From Poriferisodalis sp965214215 (lineage in GTDB: Bacteria; Actinomycetota; Acidimicrobiia; Acidimicrobiales; Poriferisodalaceae), in assembly GCF_965214215.1 (NCBI RefSeq), contig NZ_CBDCBD010000003.1, forward strand, positions 2,542,001 through 2,606,000: a DNA stretch of 64,000 nucleotides. Reading direction: 5' to 3'. Both the position numbers and the translations under genes were made by a program. This document shows positions 32,306 to 41,253 of the stretch, one piece after another (the first letter of the stretch is position 1; each line of letters opens with the position of its first letter). Below the pieces are notes generated by a model. The model was not told the DNA's origin. It was given only the letters and a program-made list of their open reading frames with translations, and searched no databases.

Positions 32306-34339
32306 ATGCAAACAGGCCGAACGCGGCGCAATGCCGAAAATGTCACGAACGGGCGATCACGTTCGCAATCACGGCGGCCGTTCCGCTGGCGAGTCGCGGT
32401 CATCGTCGCAGCGTTTGCGCTGATTGCCGTTGCGTGCGGCAGCGGTGACGACGAGTCCGACGGCGGCGCGGCACCTGAGCCCGACACCACGGAGGCCGCG
32501 ACGGACAGCCCGCAGACCACGACTGCGCTGTCGGTTGAAGAGGAAGAAGTGGTCGAAGACCGCGAAGCAGGCGAGGCCACAGGCGAGGACACCAGAGAGG
32601 TCCAGTCCGGTCCGGTTCACGGCGGCAAGCTCGTTTACGGCATCGAAGCCGACTCGGCCAATCCGTTCGTGCACTACGCGACGTCGTGCGCGATCAGCTG
32701 CCGCATGATCTTCCGGGCCATCACCGATCCGCTCTACATCACCGACAGCGACGGCGAGATCGTGCCCTATCTGGTGGAGTCCGAAACGCCCAGCGCGGAC
32801 TTCATGGAGTGGACGCTCACGATCCGCGACGGCATCACCTTCCATGACGGAACCCCGTTGGATGGCGCGGCCGTGGCCTACAACATCAACCTGTGCCGAC
32901 TCAGCCAGCTGACCGGGCCTGCATGGCTCGGCGTGGACAGCGTGGTCGGCGACGGGCAGACGGTCACTGTCACGGCCAGCCCGGGCCAGCCGCTGGCAGT
33001 CGGCATCGGACCTTCGGCGCGTGCGGAGGTCTGCGGGCAGATGTTCTCCCCTGCATGGATGGAGACACTGCCGAATAACCCGCTGTACGTCTCGCCGTCG
33101 TCGCCACTGCCTGAGACAGCGCGCGAAGCCGCACTCGAGAACGCCACCGGCGATCCCTCCGCACCGGTGGGGCTGGGCGCCTTCAAATTCGTGAGCTACA
33201 CACCGGGCAACGGCAATAGCTTCGTCGCCGAGCGCAACCCCGACTACTGGCGCGGCCCCAACGGGATCACGGGTGAGGACCTCCCATATCTCGACGAGAT
33301 CGAGTTCGTGGTGTCCGTTGACATCCAGGGCCGTTCCAATGGTCTCAAGGCCGGACAGTTCGACGTCATCCACACCGCGAACGCGGACGAGATCTCCAAG
33401 TACGAGGGCGATACCGACTTCGTGCTCCTGCAAGCCAACGACTATGGCGAGACCAGCCACAATCTGATCAACGTGGCGTCGGGCGTGAACCCCTGGCTCC
33501 AAGCAGTGCGCCAGGCAGCCGAGCCGATCCCCATGGATCCCTTGGGGCTCAATGCGGCCAACCCGCTGCTGCATCTGAGCTGCCGCAAGGCGCTGGCGCA
33601 TGCATTCGACGGCGAGCGGTTCGCCAACGAGCGGCACCAAGGCTTGGTCAAAGTCGCCAATGGCCCGTTCCCTCCGGGCAGCATGGGATATCTCGAAGAC
33701 TCCGGCTACCCGTCGTTTGATCTTGACGCCGCCCGAGCCGAGTTCGAGCAGTGCAAGACCGACAGCGGCCAGAACCCGGTGACGTTCTCGTTCAACACCA
33801 CCAACGACGCGTTCAATGTCGAGTCGAACGAGCTGATTGCGTCGATGTGGACCGAAGCGTTCGCAGACGAGGTTGCGGTGTCGATCGCACCCGTCGAGCA
33901 GGGGCAGTACATCGGCTTGGCGCTGGCGGGCGTCTTCCAGATGCAGGGCTGGCGCAACCACGGGGGCGTGGACCCCGCCGAGCAGTGGTACTGGTGGAGC
34001 CCGTTCACCGCGAGCCCGATCGATCCCTCCGTGCCCGAGCTGGCGCTGAACTTCGGGCGCTTCATGGACCCGGCGATCGCCGACGCGCTGAACGTCATCC
34101 GCCACGTCCCTGACCCCGAGGCGCGGCGTGCAGCAGCAGAGGCGGTCAATCGAGCGTTCGCTGCGAATGTCTGGAATCTGTGGACGTATTGGACACTGTG
34201 GGGCATCGTCGCCAATCCGCGCGTGCAGAACATCACCGATCTGCCCATTCCCGACAACCCCGAGAACACCTTCCCGGTGATCTCCGGCAAGCACCATCTG
34301 GGCCAGATCTGGTGCACTGACGGAAATTGCCAGGGCTGA
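32306..34339 (+). CDS. ABC transporter substrate-binding lipoprotein, family 5 (peptide/nickel type), copy 1
   Basis: 677 aa from the ATG at 32306, preceded by GGAGGAAAG. A signal peptide ends in a lipobox (LIAVACGS), so the protein should be anchored by lipidated Cys to the membrane exterior. An acidic/Thr-rich linker follows, then an SBP_bac_5 domain: the GGKLVYGIEADSANPF start, TLTIRDGITFHDGTPLDG and FVSYTPGNGNSFVAERNPDYW. It binds an oligopeptide or similar solute for the permeases downstream. It is closely related to the next gene; both share long identical blocks (for example SCRKALAHAFDGERF and VKVANGPFPPGS). Confidence 0.9.
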   Translation: MQTGRTRRNAENVTNGRSRSQSRRPFRWRVAVIVAAFALIAVACGSGDDESDGGAAPEPDTTEAATDSPQTTTALSVEEEEVVEDREAGEATGEDTREVQSGPVHGGKLVYGIEADSANPFVHYATSCAISCRMIFRAITDPLYITDSDGEIVPYLVESETPSADFMEWTLTIRDGITFHDGTPLDGAAVAYNINLCRLSQLTGPAWLGVDSVVGDGQTVTVTASPGQPLAVGIGPSARAEVCGQMFSPAWMETLPNNPLYVSPSSPLPETAREAALENATGDPSAPVGLGAFKFVSYTPGNGNSFVAERNPDYWRGPNGITGEDLPYLDEIEFVVSVDIQGRSNGLKAGQFDVIHTANADEISKYEGDTDFVLLQANDYGETSHNLINVASGVNPWLQAVRQAAEPIPMDPLGLNAANPLLHLSCRKALAHAFDGERFANERHQGLVKVANGPFPPGSMGYLEDSGYPSFDLDAARAEFEQCKTDSGQNPVTFSFNTTNDAFNVESNELIASMWTEAFADEVAVSIAPVEQGQYIGLALAGVFQMQGWRNHGGVDPAEQWYWWSPFTASPIDPSVPELALNFGRFMDPAIADALNVIRHVPDPEARRAAAEAVNRAFAANVWNLWTYWTLWGIVANPRVQNITDLPIPDNPENTFPVISGKHHLGQIWCTDGNCQG

Positions 34340-34370
34340 GCGCCACGCGGCACCGAACAGGAGAGGGCAA

Positions 34371-36308
34371 TTGGCGCGGACGCGTTTGCTGGCAGCAGCA
34401 GCGACGTTCGCGTTGATTGCCGTCGCCTGCGCCGGTGGCGACAACGCCCCGGGCGCGGGCAGCGAGCCTGATGCCACAGATGCGGCCGGCACCGTGACCA
34501 CGCTTGCGCCCCAGCAGGCCGATGTGGTCGAGGACCGCGAAGCGGGCGAGGCCACCGGCGAGGACATTCGCGAGGTCTCGATCGGTCCCGATCACGGCGG
34601 TCGGCTGGTGTACGGCATCGAAGCCGATACAGCGAACCCGTTCGCCCCGCACGCAGCGCTGTGCGTGATCAGTTGTCTCATGATCATGCGTGCGATCACC
34701 GAATCGCTGTACGTCACCGATGCCAATGGCGAGATCGTGCCGTACTTGGCGGAGAGCGAGACCCCCAACGACGACTTCACCGAATGGACGCTGACCATCC
34801 GCGAAGGCATCACCTTCCACGACGGGACGCCGCTCGATGGCGAGGCCGTTGCGTACAACATCAACCTGTGCCGCTACAGCCAGCAGACCGGGCCGGGTTA
34901 TCTGGGCATCGACAACGTCTGGGGTGAGGGTCAGAACGTCTACTACGAGACGTCCATCCCGTTCGCGACCGGGCCGGGCCCCGCATCAAGAGAGCAGGGC
35001 TGCGGCTTCATGTTCTCGCCGGCATGGTTGGAGACGCTGCCCAACAATCCCTTGTACACCTCGCCGAGTTCGCCCCTGACCCAGACGGAGAAGGCCGAAG
35101 GCCTCGCCGCCGCCGACGGCGACCCGGCGGCGCCGGTAGGTCTGGGGGCGTTCCGATTCGTCGACTACACGCCGGGCAACGGCAACAGCTTCATCGCGGA
35201 GCGCAATCCGGACTACTGGCGCGGCCCCGACGGGATCACGGGCGAGGACCTGCCGTACCTTGACGAGATCGAGTTCGTGGTGGCGGTGGACATCGGGGGT
35301 CGCTCGAATGGTCTCAGGGCGGGCCAGTTCGACATCATCCACACCTCGAACGCCGACGAAATCGCCAAGTACGAAGGCGACGACGAGTTCGTGCTCTTGC
35401 AGGCCAACCACTTCGGCGAGGTCAACTACAGCCTCATGAACGTCGCGTCAGGGCAGAATCGGACGCTCGCAGCCCTGCGCGGCCTTGACGGGCCGCTCGA
35501 AATGGATCCCTTGGGGCTCAACGCTGCCAACCCGCTGGTGCATCTGAGCTGCCGCAAGGCGCTGGCGCATGCATTCGACGGCGAGCGGTTCGTCAACGAG
35601 CGGCACCAGGGCCTGGTCAAAGTGGCCAACGGCCCCTTCCCGCCAGGCAGCGTGGGGCACTTGGAAGACTCCGGTTACCCGTCGTTCGACGTCGACGCTG
35701 CTCGGGCCGAGTTGGAGCAGTGCAAGACCGACAGTGGCCAGAACCCGGTGACGTTCTCGTTCAACACCACCAACGACGCGTTCAACGTCGAATCGAACGA
35801 GCTGATCATCTCGATGTGGCGGCAAGCCTTCGGTGACGATCTGGAGGTAACGATTCAGCCCATCGAACAGGGCCAGTACTTCGGTCTGGCTCTGGCGGGT
35901 CTGTTCGAGATGCTGGCCCTGCGCCTCCACGGCGGCGTGGATCCGATCGAGCAATGGCTGTGGTGGAACTCGGCCACTGCCCTTCCCGTCGATCCCACCG
36001 TGCCCGAGCTTGCTTGGAACATGGGTCGCTTTCAAGATGGCGACATCGACGCGGCCTACTACGTCATCCGCCACAACCCAGAGCCAGCGGCCCGCCAGCA
36101 GGCGGCGGAGGAAGTGAATCGGGCCTTCGGACGCAATGTCTGGAATCTGTGGACGCATTGGACGCTGTGGGGCGTCGTTGCCGACCCGCGGGTGCGCAAC
36201 ATCACCGATCTTTCGATCCCCGGCAGCGACGTGGGAGCATTCCCGGTGATCGCAGGGGCACACCACGTCGCTCAGATTTGGTGTACTGACGGCGATTGTC
36301 AACGATGA
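34371..36308 (+). CDS. ABC transporter substrate-binding lipoprotein, family 5 (peptide/nickel type), copy 2
   Basis: 645 aa from a TTG at 34371 with GGAGAGGG six bases upstream. A signal peptide with lipobox (LIAVACAG) precedes the SBP_bac_5 domain, which starts GGRLVYGIEADTANPF. It is a tandem paralogue of the preceding gene, differing mainly around residues 175-200 and in the C-terminal third, where it has MLALRLHGGVDPIEQWLWW in place of MQGWRNHGGVDPAEQWYWW. Those positions face the ligand in this family, so the two may bind different solutes with shared permeases (inference). dppB follows 10 bp downstream. Confidence 0.9.
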   Translation: MARTRLLAAAATFALIAVACAGGDNAPGAGSEPDATDAAGTVTTLAPQQADVVEDREAGEATGEDIREVSIGPDHGGRLVYGIEADTANPFAPHAALCVISCLMIMRAITESLYVTDANGEIVPYLAESETPNDDFTEWTLTIREGITFHDGTPLDGEAVAYNINLCRYSQQTGPGYLGIDNVWGEGQNVYYETSIPFATGPGPASREQGCGFMFSPAWLETLPNNPLYTSPSSPLTQTEKAEGLAAADGDPAAPVGLGAFRFVDYTPGNGNSFIAERNPDYWRGPDGITGEDLPYLDEIEFVVAVDIGGRSNGLRAGQFDIIHTSNADEIAKYEGDDEFVLLQANHFGEVNYSLMNVASGQNRTLAALRGLDGPLEMDPLGLNAANPLVHLSCRKALAHAFDGERFVNERHQGLVKVANGPFPPGSVGHLEDSGYPSFDVDAARAELEQCKTDSGQNPVTFSFNTTNDAFNVESNELIISMWRQAFGDDLEVTIQPIEQGQYFGLALAGLFEMLALRLHGGVDPIEQWLWWNSATALPVDPTVPELAWNMGRFQDGDIDAAYYVIRHNPEPAARQQAAEEVNRAFGRNVWNLWTHWTLWGVVADPRVRNITDLSIPGSDVGAFPVIAGAHHVAQIWCTDGDCQR

Positions 36309-36318
36309 GCACGATCCG

Positions 36319-37458
36319 ATGACCCAGCGACTGCGCGACAATCTCGGCCGCGTCGTCGGCGCCGCGTTGGCGGTCACGGTTCTGTGGGCGTGGTTCTGGC
36401 GGCCGCCGTTCAGCTGGACATTCGGGGTGCTGGTGGCGATCGGCACCACCGGTGCGGTCATCTCCGACGGGCGATACGCGTTTCGCCGCATCGCGGGGGT
36501 GATCCCGATTCTGATCGGGGTCTCGTTCGTGGTGTTCGCGCTGATGGCGAGCCTGCCCGGCGACCCGGCCATCAACATCCTTGGGCCTGCCGCCACGGCG
36601 GATCAGATCGCGATTGTCCGAACAGAACTCGGCCTCGACGAGCCGTTCTTCAACCGCTACGGCAACTGGCTCGGCGGCGTGCTGCAGGGCGACTTGGGAA
36701 ACTCCATCGTGCTGCGTGAGGAGGTCGCCGACGGCATCTCGCGTTCCATGACTCCCACGCTGCAGATCATGGCGTACTCGGTGGTGCTGGCATTGGCGAT
36801 CTCGGTGCCGTTGGGCATCTGGGCGGGCTACCGGCAGGGGACCACGACGGACCGGTCCATCAACCAGATGATGCTGGGATTCCTGGCCACGCCCAACTAC
36901 GTCCTAGCGGTGCTGCTGGTGCTGTTCCTGGCGATCGGCGGTCTCAGCGTGGCCGGAAACGAAATCGGCTTCCACGCGCTGCCCGCCGCGCGCTACGTGC
37001 CGCTGGGCGAAGACGTCGTGCTGCACTTCAAGCATCTGCTGCTGCCGGCGCTGTCGCTGGCCATGGGCCAGGCCGCCGTGTTCATGCGCTTGCTGCGGTC
37101 GGACATGATCGGCACCTTGCGGTTGCCGTTCATCGATCTGGCCCGCAGCAAGGGGCTGCCGACCCGGCGCATCCTGTGGCGTCACGCGCTGCGGCCGTCG
37201 AGCTTCACGCTGTTGACCGTGGTAGGGCTGACGGTCGGGCTGCTCATCGGCGGCGCCTTGATCGTCGAATTCATCTTCACCATCCCAGGGGTCGGGGCGT
37301 ACATCTTTCTGGGAGTGAGCCAGCGCGACTTCATCGCCGTGCAGGGCGGGGTACTGGTGATCTCGACGCTCTACATCGTCGTGCTCACCATGTCCGACTT
37401 CCTGTATCTGGCCTTGGATCCGAGGCTGCGCGGCAGGGAGGTCGGCGCCCGTGCGTAG
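36319..37458 (+). CDS. ABC transporter permease, DppB/OppB type
   Basis: 379 aa from the ATG at 36319. It is the first inner-membrane subunit of the peptide-type importer. Beyond an extra N-terminal pair of hydrophobic segments (residues ~15-48), the typical DppB core begins with IAGVIPILIGVSFVVFALM. It includes GDPAINILGPAATADQI and LGLDEPFFNRYGNWL. The EAA loop that contacts the ATPase is DLARSKGLPTRRILWRHALRPS. About eight helices in all. The N-terminal extension makes it longer than the usual ~310-340 aa. It overlaps dppC by 8 bp. Confidence 0.92.
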   Translation: MTQRLRDNLGRVVGAALAVTVLWAWFWRPPFSWTFGVLVAIGTTGAVISDGRYAFRRIAGVIPILIGVSFVVFALMASLPGDPAINILGPAATADQIAIVRTELGLDEPFFNRYGNWLGGVLQGDLGNSIVLREEVADGISRSMTPTLQIMAYSVVLALAISVPLGIWAGYRQGTTTDRSINQMMLGFLATPNYVLAVLLVLFLAIGGLSVAGNEIGFHALPAARYVPLGEDVVLHFKHLLLPALSLAMGQAAVFMRLLRSDMIGTLRLPFIDLARSKGLPTRRILWRHALRPSSFTLLTVVGLTVGLLIGGALIVEFIFTIPGVGAYIFLGVSQRDFIAVQGGVLVISTLYIVVLTMSDFLYLALDPRLRGREVGARA

Positions 37459-38281
37459 ACGGCTGGGGTTCTTCTTCTGGTGTGCGGCGGCCTACCTGGT
37501 CATTCTCGCGTTCGCCGCCATCTTCGCCGACATCCTGCCCATCAAGGACCCCACGGAGACCTTCGCGGGGACGTCCAAGCAGGGGCCCAGCCTGTCGCAC
37601 TGGTTCGGCAACGACGGCGTGGGCCGTGACGTCTTCAGCCGCGTCATCTACGGCGCGCAGGTGAGCTTGGTGATCTCGACGGTCGGCACCGTGCTGGCGC
37701 TGGTCATCGGCGGTCTGCTGGGCATGGTCTCGGGCTATTACGGCGGCCGGGTGGACCGCTGGCTGACGGCTGCGCTGAACGCCACGCTGGTGATCCCGTC
37801 GCTGATCTTGTTCTTGGCGTTGGTGCTGTTCTTGGATGCAGAGGCCCAGCGCCGCATCTTCATCCTGGTCTTCACCTTCGTGCTGCTGTCGATCGCGCCC
37901 ATCGCCCGAGTGGTGCGCTCCGCGACGCTCAGCTGGGCCGGTCAGGACTTCGTGCTCGCCGCCCGGACGCTCGGCGCCCGCGACGGCCGGATCCTGTTCC
38001 GCGAGGTGCTGCCGAACGTGGCGCCCTCGCTGGTCAGCTATTCGCTGATCATCATGGCGGGACTGATCGTGGTGGAAGGGTCGGTGGCGTTTCTGGGCTT
38101 GAGCGTGCCGCCGCCCACGCCCACCTGGGGCGACATGATCAACAAGGGACGAACGAATCTCGACATCGCGGCGCACATCAGCCTGATGCCCGCCGTCGTC
38201 ATGTTCTTGACCGTGCTGGCGCTCAACTTCGTCGGCGACAAGCTGCAGCAGCGCTTCGAGCCGCGCGAGTCGGTGCTGTGA
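37451..38281 (+). CDS. ABC transporter permease, DppC/OppC type
   Basis: 276 aa from the GTG at 37451, overlapping the preceding gene. The family pattern is intact: a first helix (FFFWCAAAYLVILAFAAIFA), the periplasmic segment HWFGNDGVGRDVFSRVIYGA, then SLVISTVGTVLALVIGGLLG. The coupling helix EAA motif is LAARTLGARDGRILFREVLPN, followed by a C-terminal GLSVPPPTPTWGDMINKG segment. With DppB it forms the translocation pore. The ATPase genes follow 13 bp downstream. Confidence 0.93.
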   Translation: MRRRLGFFFWCAAAYLVILAFAAIFADILPIKDPTETFAGTSKQGPSLSHWFGNDGVGRDVFSRVIYGAQVSLVISTVGTVLALVIGGLLGMVSGYYGGRVDRWLTAALNATLVIPSLILFLALVLFLDAEAQRRIFILVFTFVLLSIAPIARVVRSATLSWAGQDFVLAARTLGARDGRILFREVLPNVAPSLVSYSLIIMAGLIVVEGSVAFLGLSVPPPTPTWGDMINKGRTNLDIAAHISLMPAVVMFLTVLALNFVGDKLQQRFEPRESVL

Positions 38282-38294
38282 AGGCGGACACATA

Positions 38295-40007
38295 ATGGCC
38301 GGCGGCGGCGACGCTCACCTGCGCCCCGATGCGCTCCTGAGCGCACGTGGCCTCGTCGTGGAGTTCCCCGCGGCAGGCGGACGCACAGTGCACGCAGTGT
38401 CGGGAGTGTCGATCGACTTGGTGGAGGGTGAGACGCTCGGTCTGGTCGGCGAATCAGGCTGCGGCAAGAGCTCCACGGGCCGCGCAATTCTGCAGTTGCC
38501 GCCGCCGACCTCGGGCACGGTGCAGCTCGCCGGCCAGCAGCTGGTCGGCCTCGACGAAGATGCCATACGCGAGGTGCGCCCCCGCCTGCAAATGATCTAC
38601 CAGGACCCGATCTCGTCGTTGAACCCCAGGCGCCGCGTGCGAGACATCGTGGCCGAGCCTCTGTTCATCGCCATCGAGAACGTGTCGCGAAGAACCGCGA
38701 TGGCAGTGTGGCAGGACCGCATCGGTGAGCTGCTCCAACGCATGCTGGGGCGATGGGAAGCGCCGATGCGCGTCCTCGCCTGGTTGGCCTCGGTGGCATT
38801 CGCGTTGTGGATTCTGTCCGAGGCAGTCGAGGAACGCGCCGCCGAATCGTGGCTGGGCTGGACCGAAATCCCTGCTGCAGTCATCGGCTTCCCGACGCTG
38901 GCGCTGATCCTGACAGCTGCCGCGGTGGCGCTGGTGCTGGGCTTGACCTGGCTGCTGTTGGCCGTGATGCTGCCATTCAGCTTGATGTCGCGCCAGTTCG
39001 GCGACGTGTCGCCGAGCGTGGGACTTGCCGGTGTGATCGCCACGACGGCCGCGAGCGCATTCCTGTTGGGACGGACGTGGTCGAGTTTCGGCGGCTGGGC
39101 CAAGTGGCTCAACTCGGGAGGACTCGGCCTGCTCACTGCTGTGCTCGTGGTATGGCTGGTGGCGTCGGTGGTCAAGCCCGAGCGCGCCGGTGCCAGCGCA
39201 GTGGCGACGACGCTGAGCGCGATGCTGGTGCTGCAGGTCTTCTATATCGCCGGCCTCGACGACGGGATCAAGCTGATCGTGCTGGTCGGCTCGGCAGTGG
39301 TCGACACTGTGCTGGCGTGGTGGGTGCTGAGGCGCTATCGGGCGAACCGCCAGGTCGAACGCGATAGAGCCGAACCGCGTGTGCGCGAGGTGCTCTCCTA
39401 CGTCGGCATCAACCCCGACGATGCCTTGGACCGCCGACCGTGGGAGTTCTCCGGCGGCCAGGCACAGCGGCTTTCCATCGCCCGGGCTCTGGTCAGCGTG
39501 CCGCAGGTGATCATCTGCGACGAGCCGGTTTCCTCGCTGGACGTTTCGGTGCAGGCGCAGATTCTGAACCTGCTCGAAGATCTCAAGAACCTCATGGGCC
39601 TCACGCTGGTGTTCATCGCTCACGATCTGGCAGTAGTCAAAAACGTGAGCGATCGCGTGGCAGTGATGTATCTGGGCAAGCTGTGCGAGGTCAGCGAGCC
39701 CGATGCCATGTTCTCCCTGCCGGCGCATCCGTACACCGAGATGCTGCTCGCCGCGATCCCTCATCCCGATCCCGAAGCTGAGCTGAGCACGGAACGAATC
39801 GGCGGCGAGCTCCCGTCGCCGATGGATCCGCCTTCGGGCTGCCGTTTCCGCACGCGCTGCCCGCTCGCGGCGCAGCGCTGCGCTGCCGAGGAGCCTGAGA
39901 TGCGAGAGGTCGCACCCGGTCGCTTCGTCGCGTGCCACACGCCGCTGATCGGCGAGCCGGCGCCGGCCCGCGTCGATATGGGCCACGCGGCCCCAGGTGT
40001 GTCATGA
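38295..40007 (+). CDS. OppF/DppF-type ABC ATPase with a polytopic membrane insertion in its helical domain
   Basis: 570 aa, against about 330-350 for the family. Residues 1-150 are a normal nucleotide-binding half: Walker A GESGCGKSS (52-60) and Q-loop IYQDP (101-105). Residues ~370-570 resume with the signature FSGGQ (385-389), Walker B VIICDEP (405-411), His443 and the C-terminal cysteine motif CRFRTRCPLAAQRC of oligopeptide ATPases. Between them, residues ~152-348 form six or seven strongly hydrophobic helices (for example LALILTAAAVALVLGLTWLL and LGLLTAVLVVWLVASVV). The reading frame is continuous and all catalytic motifs survive. The function of the insert is unknown. ATGA overlap with the next ATPase gene. 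Confidence 0.85.
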   Translation: MAGGGDAHLRPDALLSARGLVVEFPAAGGRTVHAVSGVSIDLVEGETLGLVGESGCGKSSTGRAILQLPPPTSGTVQLAGQQLVGLDEDAIREVRPRLQMIYQDPISSLNPRRRVRDIVAEPLFIAIENVSRRTAMAVWQDRIGELLQRMLGRWEAPMRVLAWLASVAFALWILSEAVEERAAESWLGWTEIPAAVIGFPTLALILTAAAVALVLGLTWLLLAVMLPFSLMSRQFGDVSPSVGLAGVIATTAASAFLLGRTWSSFGGWAKWLNSGGLGLLTAVLVVWLVASVVKPERAGASAVATTLSAMLVLQVFYIAGLDDGIKLIVLVGSAVVDTVLAWWVLRRYRANRQVERDRAEPRVREVLSYVGINPDDALDRRPWEFSGGQAQRLSIARALVSVPQVIICDEPVSSLDVSVQAQILNLLEDLKNLMGLTLVFIAHDLAVVKNVSDRVAVMYLGKLCEVSEPDAMFSLPAHPYTEMLLAAIPHPDPEAELSTERIGGELPSPMDPPSGCRFRTRCPLAAQRCAAEEPEMREVAPGRFVACHTPLIGEPAPARVDMGHAAPGVS

Positions 40008-41185
40008 CCGAGACAGCGACACCGGATGTCTCGCTGGCTGACCACGCGCCGCTGCTCGACGTCAGCGATCTGAGGACCACGTTTCACACCCCTGTGGGCC
40101 CGCTGGTTGCAGTGGACGGGGTCGAGTGGTCGCTGCGCCGGGGCGCTCGTCTGGGAGTCGTGGGGGAATCCGGCTCCGGTAAGTCTGTGATGTCGCGTTC
40201 GATCATGCGCCTGCTGCCGAAATCCCGGGTGAGCTCGACGGGCAGCGTGACTTTCGACGGCATCGACTTGATGTCCCTCGGCCGCCGGGAATTGCTCGAG
40301 ATGTGGGGGCCGCAGCTCTCCATGGTGTTCCAGGATCCGCTGGGATCGCTGAACCCGGTGATGAAGATCGGCAAGCAGGTGGGCGAGGGCCTGCGGGTGC
40401 ATCGGGCTCTCTCAGCGCGCGCCGCACGCAGCGCTGCGCTCGACCTGCTCGAAGAGGTGGGTATTCCTGAGCCTCAACGTCGTGTAGACGAATACCCGCA
40501 CCAGTTGTCGGGCGGCATGCGACAGCGCATCGTCATTGCCATCGCCTTGGCGTGCAGCCCGCGCCTGCTTATCGCGGATGAGCCCACTACGGCGCTGGAC
40601 GTCACGGTGCAAGCACAGATCCTGGATCTGCTGGAGACCCAGCGGGCCGAGCGGGACATGTCGCTGGTGCTCATCACCCACGATCTGGGGATCGTGGCAG
40701 GCCGTACCGACGAGATCATCGTGATGTACGCGGGGCGCATCGTCGAGCGCGCCCCTACGGCGACACTCTTCGGCGACATGAGGATGCCCTACACCGAGGC
40801 ATTGTTCCGGTCGATCCCCAAGGTCACCGACGACAGCCATGCCCGGCTGGAGATCATCGGAGGGCAGCCGCCCCGGATGACCGACCTGCCAGCGGGCTGC
40901 AAGTTCGCCCCTCGCTGCAAGTACGCCCAAGAACTGTGCGTCGCCGAGGAGCCGGCCCTGATTGAGGTGCCGGCAGCGGCCGACAACAAAGGCGGGAACG
41001 CCAGTCGACGAGAGACGTGGCGGGACGACGACCTGGACGACGACAACGACGGCGGTGCGCCAGCGGGCGCCCACCTCTATCGCTGCTTCTACCCGGTCGG
41101 CACGCCCGAGGCGGCTGAGGCACTCGAGCGCAACGTCGCGTCTGGCAGGGTCAGCGAAGCTGGCGTCGTGATCCATTCCACCTGA
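40004..41185 (+). CDS. OppD/DppD-type ABC transporter ATPase
   Basis: 393 aa from the ATG at 40004, coupled to the preceding gene (ATGA). It is the partner ATPase of the peptide-type importer. Motifs: Walker A GESGSGKSV, Q-loop VFQDPLGSLNP, signature LSGGMRQRIVIA, Walker B LLIADEPTTALD and His-loop ITHDLGIV. The C-terminal oligopeptide-binding-type region has GCKFAPRCKYAQELC, then an acidic Asp-rich insert (DDDLDDDNDGG) and a late RCFYPV. No membrane insert is present here, in contrast to its partner. The operon of two binding proteins, two permeases and two ATPases ends with this gene. Confidence 0.93.
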   Translation: MTETATPDVSLADHAPLLDVSDLRTTFHTPVGPLVAVDGVEWSLRRGARLGVVGESGSGKSVMSRSIMRLLPKSRVSSTGSVTFDGIDLMSLGRRELLEMWGPQLSMVFQDPLGSLNPVMKIGKQVGEGLRVHRALSARAARSAALDLLEEVGIPEPQRRVDEYPHQLSGGMRQRIVIAIALACSPRLLIADEPTTALDVTVQAQILDLLETQRAERDMSLVLITHDLGIVAGRTDEIIVMYAGRIVERAPTATLFGDMRMPYTEALFRSIPKVTDDSHARLEIIGGQPPRMTDLPAGCKFAPRCKYAQELCVAEEPALIEVPAAADNKGGNASRRETWRDDDLDDDNDGGAPAGAHLYRCFYPVGTPEAAEALERNVASGRVSEAGVVIHST

Positions 41186-41197
41186 TTTGCCGACCGG

Positions 41198-41253
41198 CAG
41201 GTCACCACGTCGTCGAGCCTCCTGCCGCCTCCCTGGCTCTGGCATCTGTGCCT
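41198..41253. repeat. Dispersed repeat family, copy D (one block)
   Basis: Directly after the oppD-type gene stop. It contains CACGTCGTCGAGCC, CCTGCCGCCTCC and GGCATCTGTGCC and matches 10957-11012 (copy B block 2) in the same orientation. It ends at the stop codon of the convergent phosphotransferase gene. Confidence 0.6.
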
